Of a stretch of DNA of 9,941 nt, positions 5,936-9,941 are shown in pieces. Source of the stretch: an uncultured Butyricicoccus sp. (lineage in GTDB: Bacteria; Bacillota; Clostridia; Oscillospirales; Butyricicoccaceae); NCBI GenBank assembly GCA_900557315.1, contig USSI01000033.1, positions 1-9,941 of the forward strand. Direction: 5' to 3'. Made by a program: the position numbers and the translations under genes. Numbering within the stretch: position 1 is the stretch's first letter; every line of letters starts with the position of its first letter. A model generated the notes under the pieces. That model was not told the origin of the DNA. It searched no databases and worked only from the letters and a program-made list of their open reading frames with translations.

Positions 5936-6441
5936 TGGGAGCGGTAATGGTATTCGGGGCATGCGCGGCGCTCGGCCTTTCCGCGCGGCAGAACCTGCGG
6001 CGGCGGGTCGCGGCGGCGGACGCCATGCTGCTGGCGCTGTCGCTGATTGGCAGCGAAATATCCTGCCGCCGTGCGCTGCTGCCCGAAATCATCGGGGAGC
6101 TGGCGGAAAATGAAAACCCGACCATCCGGCTGGTGTTCAGCGGCCTGCGGCGCCGTCTGCGCGAGCAGAACGGGCTGTCGCTCAGCTACTTATGGCGCGC
6201 CAATTTGCGGGACAACCGCACGGAGATTGGGCTGAGTGCAGTTGAGTGCGACATTCTGTGCGAAGCTGCAAATTATCTCGGCCGGTATGACGCTGCTGAG
6301 CAGACCGCGGGGCTGGAGCAGGTCCGCCGCCGCCTGTCCGCGGCGCGTGAAGCCGCGGCGGAGGAGCTGCAGAACAAGGGCAGCCTGTACCGCACCTGCC
6401 GCATCGCGCTTGGGATACTGGTGATTCTCGTGCTGATCTGA
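5923..6441 (+). CDS. spoIIIAB: SpoIIIAB, stage III sporulation protein AB
   Basis: Membrane-associated component of the SpoIIIA complex, resembling secretion-system adaptor proteins, thought to partner the SpoIIIAA ATPase. At 172 residues it is close to the Bacillus subtilis length. It has an N-terminal hydrophobic segment (about 4-20), LIGSEISCRRALLPEIIGEL (41-60), a LGRYDAAEQ motif (119-127) and a C-terminal membrane segment IALGILVILVLI (161-172), all typical. The ATG at 5923 is preceded by GGAGGAGAGG and overlaps the end of spoIIIAA, so it is translationally coupled. spoIIIAC follows after 14 bases. Confidence 0.93.
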   Translation: MLKMMGAVMVFGACAALGLSARQNLRRRVAAADAMLLALSLIGSEISCRRALLPEIIGELAENENPTIRLVFSGLRRRLREQNGLSLSYLWRANLRDNRTEIGLSAVECDILCEAANYLGRYDAAEQTAGLEQVRRRLSAAREAAAEELQNKGSLYRTCRIALGILVILVLI

Positions 6442-6455
6442 AAGCGGAGGGACAT

Positions 6456-6650
6456 ATGGATGTTGATCTGATTTTCCGGATTGCGGCCGTCGGTATCCTC
6501 GTGGCGGTGCTGGGGCAGCTGCTGACGCGCTCCGGGCGCGACGAGCAGGCGCTGATGACCACGCTTGCAGGCCTTATTGTTGTGCTGATGCTGATCGTGC
6601 AGGAGATCAGCGACCTGTTTTCCATGATGCGGAGCGTGTTCGGGTTTTGA
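6456..6650 (+). CDS. spoIIIAC: SpoIIIAC, small membrane protein
   Basis: Small integral membrane component of the SpoIIIA channel. It has 64 residues with two hydrophobic helices (about 5-22 and 35-50) around a charged loop TRSGRDEQA (24-32). Size and topology match the family, which is about 65-68 residues. The ATG at 6456 follows GGAGG at suitable spacing. The stop overlaps the TTG start of spoIIIAD by four bases (TTGA). Confidence 0.93.
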   Translation: MDVDLIFRIAAVGILVAVLGQLLTRSGRDEQALMTTLAGLIVVLMLIVQEISDLFSMMRSVFGF

Positions 6651-7036
6651 GCGGGTTGATTCCGGCCTGTGGCGTGCTTCTGCTTGCGCTCACGTTGTCG
6701 CTTGTATTGAAAAAAGACGCGCCCGTTATTGCGTTCCTGCTGACGCTGACGGCAGGCGTGCTGATTTTAGTGTATGCGCTGGGGATGGCGGAAGGCGCGG
6801 CACGGGAGTTTTCCGCGCTGCTGGCGCAGGGCGGCATTACGGACAGCCTGTATCTGCCCGTGCTCCGGGCGGTGGGCATCGCGGTGGTGGTGCGCATTAT
6901 GAGCGCGCTGTGCAAGGATGCGGGACAGTCCGCGCTCGCGGCAAAGATCGAGATCGTGGGCGCGGTGCTTGCACTTGCGGTGTGCCTGCCGCTGCTGGAG
7001 CAGGTGCTCCGCCTGATGGCGGACTGGACGGCGTGA
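6647..7036 (+). CDS. spoIIIAD: SpoIIIAD, polytopic membrane protein
   Basis: Membrane component of the SpoIIIA complex and related to SpoIIIAC. It has 129 residues against about 133 in Bacillus subtilis. Hydrophobic helices run at about 4-20, 26-46, 67-85 and 101-118; LKKDAPVIAFLLTLTAGVLI (21-40) is characteristic. The start is taken as TTG at 6647, within the TTGA overlap with the spoIIIAC stop. The upstream Shine-Dalgarno is weak, so translation probably relies on coupling. Another TTG at 6656 is possible and would shorten it by three residues. Confidence 0.9.
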   Translation: MSGLIPACGVLLLALTLSLVLKKDAPVIAFLLTLTAGVLILVYALGMAEGAAREFSALLAQGGITDSLYLPVLRAVGIAVVVRIMSALCKDAGQSALAAKIEIVGAVLALAVCLPLLEQVLRLMADWTA

Positions 7037-7048
7037 AAGGGAAGGAAC

Positions 7049-8152
7049 ATGAAAAAGCTGGTTTGGCTGCTACTGGCGCTGCTGCTGTGCACGGCGCCCG
7101 CCGGCGCGGCGGTGACCGAAGAGGAGATACATAACGTGGGGGGCGACACGCTGGCCGGTGCGGTGCCCGCCGAACAGCGGGAATATCTGGACGGGATCCA
7201 GCCGAAAACCGCGGACGAGCTGGCCGCCTCATTTGCGAGGCTTCTGGAAAATGTGTCCGAAGACAGCCGCAGCGCGCTGCGGAGTGCGGTGCAGAGCCTG
7301 GTGCGGGTGGCGGTCGTCGTCATCCTCACCGCAGCCGCGCGCGGTTTTTCCGCCGCAGCAGGCGGGGAGGCGGACGCGCTGGTTGATATGGCGGGTGCTT
7401 TGGGGTGTGCGGCAGTGCTGCTGCAGGACTTTTCAGGTGTTTTGGCGCTCTGCCGCGACACGCTCGAGCAGATCAGCGTGTTCTCCGGCACGCTGCAGCC
7501 TGTATTGGCGACCGCGCTGTCGGTCGGCGGCAATGCCGCGACTGCAACCGTCCTGCAGGTGGCCACCATGATTGTGTTCGACCTGGTGATCCGCTTGGTA
7601 AATGCGCTGCTGGTGCCGGCGGCGTGCGCGTATCTGGGTATCGTCGTTGTGGATGCGGCAACGGGGAACGGTATGCTGCACGGTATAGCAGACGGCATCA
7701 AGGGGCTGACTTCGGGGGTGCTCAAACTCATTTTGACGCTGTTTACCGCATATCTTACCATAGCGGGCGGCGTATCGGGCAGCGTGGACCGGATCGCGCT
7801 CAAAACAGCAAAATTCGCGGTTTCCGGCGCGGTTCCTGTGGTCGGCGGGGTAATCTCGGATGCGACTGAGACGGTTTTGTCGGGCGCATCCCTGCTCAGG
7901 AACTCGATCGGTATTTTCGGGATGCTGTGCGTCACAGCGATCTGTCTGGTGCCGTTTCTGCGGGCAGGGGCGAGCTACCTGTGCTACAAGGCGGGGGCGG
8001 CGGTGCTGTCGCCGCTGTGCTCGGGGAGCCTCAGGCAGCTGCTGGAGGGCGTAGGGACCGGCTTTGGCCTGCTGCTCGGTATGCTCAGCACCTGCTGCCT
8101 GATCTTATATTTGGAACTTGTTTATGTGGTTGCGATGGTGAAGCCGATATGA
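7049..8152 (+). CDS. spoIIIAE: SpoIIIAE, polytopic membrane protein of the feeding-tube complex
   Basis: Large membrane subunit of the SpoIIIA channel in the mother-cell membrane. The 367-residue protein begins with a clear signal sequence (MKKLVWLLLALLLCTAPAGA), then a soluble acidic region (22-78) and multiple hydrophobic segments. These include about 83-97, 115-134, 172-203, 222-242, 286-304 and 337-363. The stretch AVSGAVPVVGGVISDATETV (257-276) is the best-conserved hallmark of the family. The ATG at 7049 follows an AAGGGAAGGA ribosome site. It overlaps spoIIIAF by four bases (ATGA). It is slightly shorter than the Bacillus subtilis protein (399), mainly because its soluble regions are shorter. 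Confidence 0.95.
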   Translation: MKKLVWLLLALLLCTAPAGAAVTEEEIHNVGGDTLAGAVPAEQREYLDGIQPKTADELAASFARLLENVSEDSRSALRSAVQSLVRVAVVVILTAAARGFSAAAGGEADALVDMAGALGCAAVLLQDFSGVLALCRDTLEQISVFSGTLQPVLATALSVGGNAATATVLQVATMIVFDLVIRLVNALLVPAACAYLGIVVVDAATGNGMLHGIADGIKGLTSGVLKLILTLFTAYLTIAGGVSGSVDRIALKTAKFAVSGAVPVVGGVISDATETVLSGASLLRNSIGIFGMLCVTAICLVPFLRAGASYLCYKAGAAVLSPLCSGSLRQLLEGVGTGFGLLLGMLSTCCLILYLELVYVVAMVKPI

Positions 8153-8625
8153 CCGAATTATTCCAGACAATTTTACTGCGTGTCACACTGGCGGGGGTGG
8201 CGTCGGCGGTTGCATTGCGCATCGTGGGCGGCGGAGCACTGCGCGAAGCCGTCAAGATGGCGGCAGGGCTGCTGTTGCTGCTTGCGCTTTTACAGCCGCT
8301 TTCCGGGCTGCACCTGCTCTCCTGGGAGGGCTGGACTGGTACGTCCCAGACGGATATCGACGCAATCCGGGAGCAGAATGCGCAGACAACGATGAGCACG
8401 GTAGCGGCCACCATCGCCCATTCGCTCGAGCAGCGGGCGGCGGAGGATGGGTTCGACTGCTCGGTGAAGGTCACCATGACGAACGATGCGGACGGCGTGC
8501 TGCAGATCGACCGCGTAACGGTACATTACGGCGGGGCGGACGCGGCGCGGCTGGATGAGCTGCAGACGCTGCTGACCGAGGAGTGCGGCGTGCCCGCGGA
8601 CAGACAGGAGTTGATTGCAAAATGA
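8149..8625 (+). CDS. spoIIIAF: SpoIIIAF, membrane-anchored channel component
   Basis: SpoIIIA subunit with two N-terminal membrane helices and a soluble domain facing the space between mother cell and forespore. The domain belongs to the ring-building type seen in SpoIIIAG and SpoIIIAH. At 158 residues it is shorter than the Bacillus subtilis protein (about 206). Helices lie at about 7-25 and 35-53. The soluble part includes AATIAHSLEQRAAEDGFDCS (86-105) and a C-terminal LDELQTLLTEECGVPADRQEL (136-155 region) that is family-like. It starts in the ATGA overlap with spoIIIAE and ends in an ATGA overlap with spoIIIAG. Confidence 0.92.
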   Translation: MTELFQTILLRVTLAGVASAVALRIVGGGALREAVKMAAGLLLLLALLQPLSGLHLLSWEGWTGTSQTDIDAIREQNAQTTMSTVAATIAHSLEQRAAEDGFDCSVKVTMTNDADGVLQIDRVTVHYGGADAARLDELQTLLTEECGVPADRQELIAK

Positions 8626-9182
8626 AAAAACCGGACATGGCGTGGCTGAATCAGATGGGGGAGAAACTGCTCCCGCTGGCGCGCAGATACCGCGCGCTGC
8701 TGGTCGTGCTGTTGGCAGGTATATTGCTGCTTGCTTCGGGCGGGATATTTGCCGGTGGGCGGGCGCAGGACGCAGCCGAAACGGACACTGCTCCCGCGGC
8801 CGGAGAGCAGGGATTTTCCCTGTCTGCGTTTGAGGAGGAGCTGAATGAAAAGCTTGCAGCGATTGAGGGCGTGGGGCGCGTGGAACTGATGCTCTCTCTC
8901 GAGCAGACCGAGGAAGCGGTCTATGCAGTCAACACCCGCCAGACCGACAGCGCCAGCAGCGGACAAAGCTTTGAGAGCGATCTGACCGTTGTCTCGGACG
9001 GCAGTTACGGCGAAAAACCGGTGACGGTCAAAAACCTTCTGCCGACCTTCCGCGGGGCGGTCGTGCTGTGCGACGGAGCGGACAATGCCGGGGTGCGCCT
9101 TGCGGTAACGCAGGCGGTGACAACCGTGTGCGGCATCGGTTCGGACAAAGTTACGGTTCTGAAAATGGCATCTGCATCATAG
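8622..9182 (+). CDS. spoIIIAG: SpoIIIAG, ring-forming channel protein
   Basis: SpoIIIAG proteins oligomerise into a large ring in the intermembrane space that forms part of the mother cell to forespore channel. This one has 186 residues: a short cytoplasmic part, one membrane helix (about 24-44), an alanine-rich linker, then the ring-building domain. The domain is split into EEELNEKLAAIEGVGRVELM (71-90) and RGAVVLCDGADNAGVRLAVT (144-163). The latter is followed by IGSDKVTVLKM (172-182). AGGAG lies about 11 bases before the ATG, which overlaps the spoIIIAF stop as ATGA. It is a little shorter than the Bacillus subtilis protein. Confidence 0.95.
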   Translation: MKKPDMAWLNQMGEKLLPLARRYRALLVVLLAGILLLASGGIFAGGRAQDAAETDTAPAAGEQGFSLSAFEEELNEKLAAIEGVGRVELMLSLEQTEEAVYAVNTRQTDSASSGQSFESDLTVVSDGSYGEKPVTVKNLLPTFRGAVVLCDGADNAGVRLAVTQAVTTVCGIGSDKVTVLKMASAS

Positions 9183-9191
9183 AACATACTA
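9160..9191 (+). promoter_or_regulatory. Possible sporulation promoter upstream of spoIIIAH
   Basis: CATACTA (9185-9191), between spoIIIAG and spoIIIAH, equals the sigma-G -10 consensus. TGAAAA (9160-9165) resembles its TGAATA -35, but the spacing is 19 bases rather than 17-18. An internal promoter is known in the Bacillus subtilis spoIIIA locus, which makes the idea reasonable but does not establish it here. Confidence 0.25.
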
Positions 9192-9216
9192 ACCATATAC
9201 AGGAGGGCGAGCGTAA

Positions 9217-9744
9217 ATGAAAAAAATCAAGAAACGCGGGGCGGTTTATGGTGTCATTGCACTGCTGCTTTGCGTCGCGGTCTATCTGAACTGGAGCTAT
9301 GTCGGCGCGCCGGAAGACCTGCTGGTTGCGGAGCAGGCCGGTTCGGAAAGCACGGAGACCGGTGCGGATGCATCCGGAACGGCTTCGGAAGACGATTACT
9401 TTGCCACCTCGCGCCTGACGCGCGAGCAGGCGCGTGATGAGGCGGTCAGCACACTCAAGGAACTGTCCGAGAGCGAGGACGCCGACCAGGCAGCGAAGGA
9501 TGAGGCGGCGGCGCAGATCTCTGCGCTGGCGGAGGATTCGGTCGCAGAGGCCAACATCGAAAGCATGATCCGCGCAAAAGGATATGAAGACGCGGTTGTG
9601 ATGATCGGGGACGAGAGCGTCAACGTCGTCGTCGCGCCGCCCGAAGGCGGCCTGCAGGCAACCGATGTGACGGTTATCAAGGATATCGTGGTAGCGGAAA
9701 CCGGCGTGACGGCGGGTCAGATCAAGATCGTGGAAGCGTCGTGA
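9217..9744 (+). CDS. spoIIIAH: SpoIIIAH, partner of SpoIIQ in the sporulation channel
   Basis: Mother-cell membrane protein whose extracellular domain (YscJ/FliF-like) binds forespore SpoIIQ across the intermembrane space. The 175 residues comprise a basic N-terminus (MKKIKKRG), one membrane helix (about 9-26), an acidic Ser/Thr-rich linker (37-60), the signature YFATSRLTREQARDEA (61-76), and a coiled helix region to about 115. The ring-building domain ends with VVVAPPEGGLQATDVTVIKD (137-156). A strong AGGAGGG site precedes the ATG at 9217, and 34 bases separate it from spoIIIAG, the largest gap in the operon. It is somewhat shorter than the Bacillus subtilis protein (218), mainly in the linker. 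Confidence 0.95.
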   Translation: MKKIKKRGAVYGVIALLLCVAVYLNWSYVGAPEDLLVAEQAGSESTETGADASGTASEDDYFATSRLTREQARDEAVSTLKELSESEDADQAAKDEAAAQISALAEDSVAEANIESMIRAKGYEDAVVMIGDESVNVVVAPPEGGLQATDVTVIKDIVVAETGVTAGQIKIVEAS

Positions 9745-9829
9745 TTGCAGCCCGGGTATCCGGTTCAAATGAGTCGCTCCGGATCAGCGCAGATTTCCTG
9801 CGGGACACACGTGCAGCGATATGAGAGCA

Positions 9830-9860
9830 GCCGCATGAAAGCGTGCCGCAGTGTATTTTT
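9830..9860 (+). terminator. Weak rho-independent terminator candidate after spoIIIAH
   Basis: A stem GCcGCATG (9830-9837) pairs with CGTGCcGC (9842-9849) around an AAAG loop, with one C-C mismatch and one G-T pair. Five T residues at 9856-9860 follow after six bases. The stem is short and the T-run is displaced, so this is only a candidate end for the spoIIIA transcript. The rest of the 175-base gap holds the downstream promoter. Confidence 0.3.
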
Positions 9861-9863
9861 GCT

Positions 9864-9891
9864 TTGCTTTTTGCCGAAACTGTGCTATAAT
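9864..9891 (+). promoter_or_regulatory. Vegetative sigma-A promoter with extended -10
   Basis: TTGCTT (9864-9869), 16 bases, then TATAAT (9886-9891), a perfect -10 preceded by TG plus one base (TGCTATAAT), an extended -10 element. Transcription would start near 9898, just before the AAAGGAG ribosome site, giving a short leader. This indicates that the downstream gene is expressed independently of sporulation. Confidence 0.75.
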
Positions 9892-9919
9892 CCATATTAT
9901 ATAAAGGAGAGTGAGCACT

Positions 9920-9941
9920 ATGGCGGATCACAAAGAGTATT
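9920..9941 (+). CDS. Start of a downstream gene, possibly Asp23/Gls24 (YqhY-type) protein
   Basis: Only seven codons are visible (MADHKEY), from an ATG at 9920 with AAGGAG ten bases upstream. An in-frame GTG at 9911 is too close to the Shine-Dalgarno. In many Bacillota a gene for an Asp23/Gls24-family protein, followed by nusB, lies shortly downstream of spoIIIAH, and such proteins in clostridia often begin similarly. The product call therefore rests on position and a few residues. Confidence 0.5.

Noticed and set aside
5035..6441. A 468-codon plus-strand frame starting at a well-placed ATG
   Set aside because: Its first two thirds are out of frame with the clear SpoIIIAA ATPase and low in complexity (Arg/Ala/Gly/Cys rich). 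Only the last 172 codons are a real gene, spoIIIAB. The start itself is discussed as the probable spoIIIAA start with a frameshift.
6607..7935. A 442-codon minus-strand frame opposite spoIIIAD-spoIIIAE
   Set aside because: Ser/Thr/Ala-rich low-complexity translation with no family resemblance; the plus strand carries clear SpoIIIAD and SpoIIIAE.

Overview
The window comes from a GC-rich, endospore-forming member of the Bacillota, most likely a clostridial (Oscillospirales/Ruminococcaceae-like) bacterium. The evidence is a complete spoIIIA sporulation operon (spoIIIAA to spoIIIAH), Gram-positive style ribosome binding sites, and a type I-C CRISPR-Cas locus of the kind common in Clostridia. The lineage is inferred from gene content and protein style only.

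Left half (about 1-4758, minus strand): the first genes of a type I-C operon in canonical order, cas3 - cas5c - cas8c, reading leftward and leaving the window inside cas8c. Cas3 has a complete HD nuclease and helicase. Cas5c would process the crRNA and cap its 5' handle. Cas8c would recognise the PAM. An internal ATG in cas8c with its own Shine-Dalgarno fits the separately translated small subunit Cas11c. cas7, cas4, cas1, cas2 and the array are not in the window. At the very edge the cas8c frame runs, without a stop, into residues that look like the metal-site motif of M18 aminopeptidases. This is either a fusion/rearrangement or an assembly junction.

Middle (4759-5034): an AT-rich divergent intergenic region. 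It holds the cas3 ribosome binding site on the minus strand, a perfect 7-bp inverted repeat, a very small possible ORF, and a good sigma-E-type promoter pointing into spoIIIA.

Right half (5035-9744, plus strand): spoIIIAA, AB, AC, AD, AE, AF, AG and AH, tightly packed and often overlapping. Together they encode the mother-cell side of the SpoIIIA-SpoIIQ channel that links mother cell and forespore after engulfment: an ATPase (AA), membrane export-like components (AB-AF) and ring-forming proteins (AG, AH). The N-terminus of spoIIIAA appears frameshifted relative to its best start codon. After spoIIIAH there is a weak terminator-like hairpin and a strong vegetative promoter with an extended -10. 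These lead into the first seven codons of a gene that may be an Asp23/Gls24 (YqhY-type) protein, judging mainly by position.
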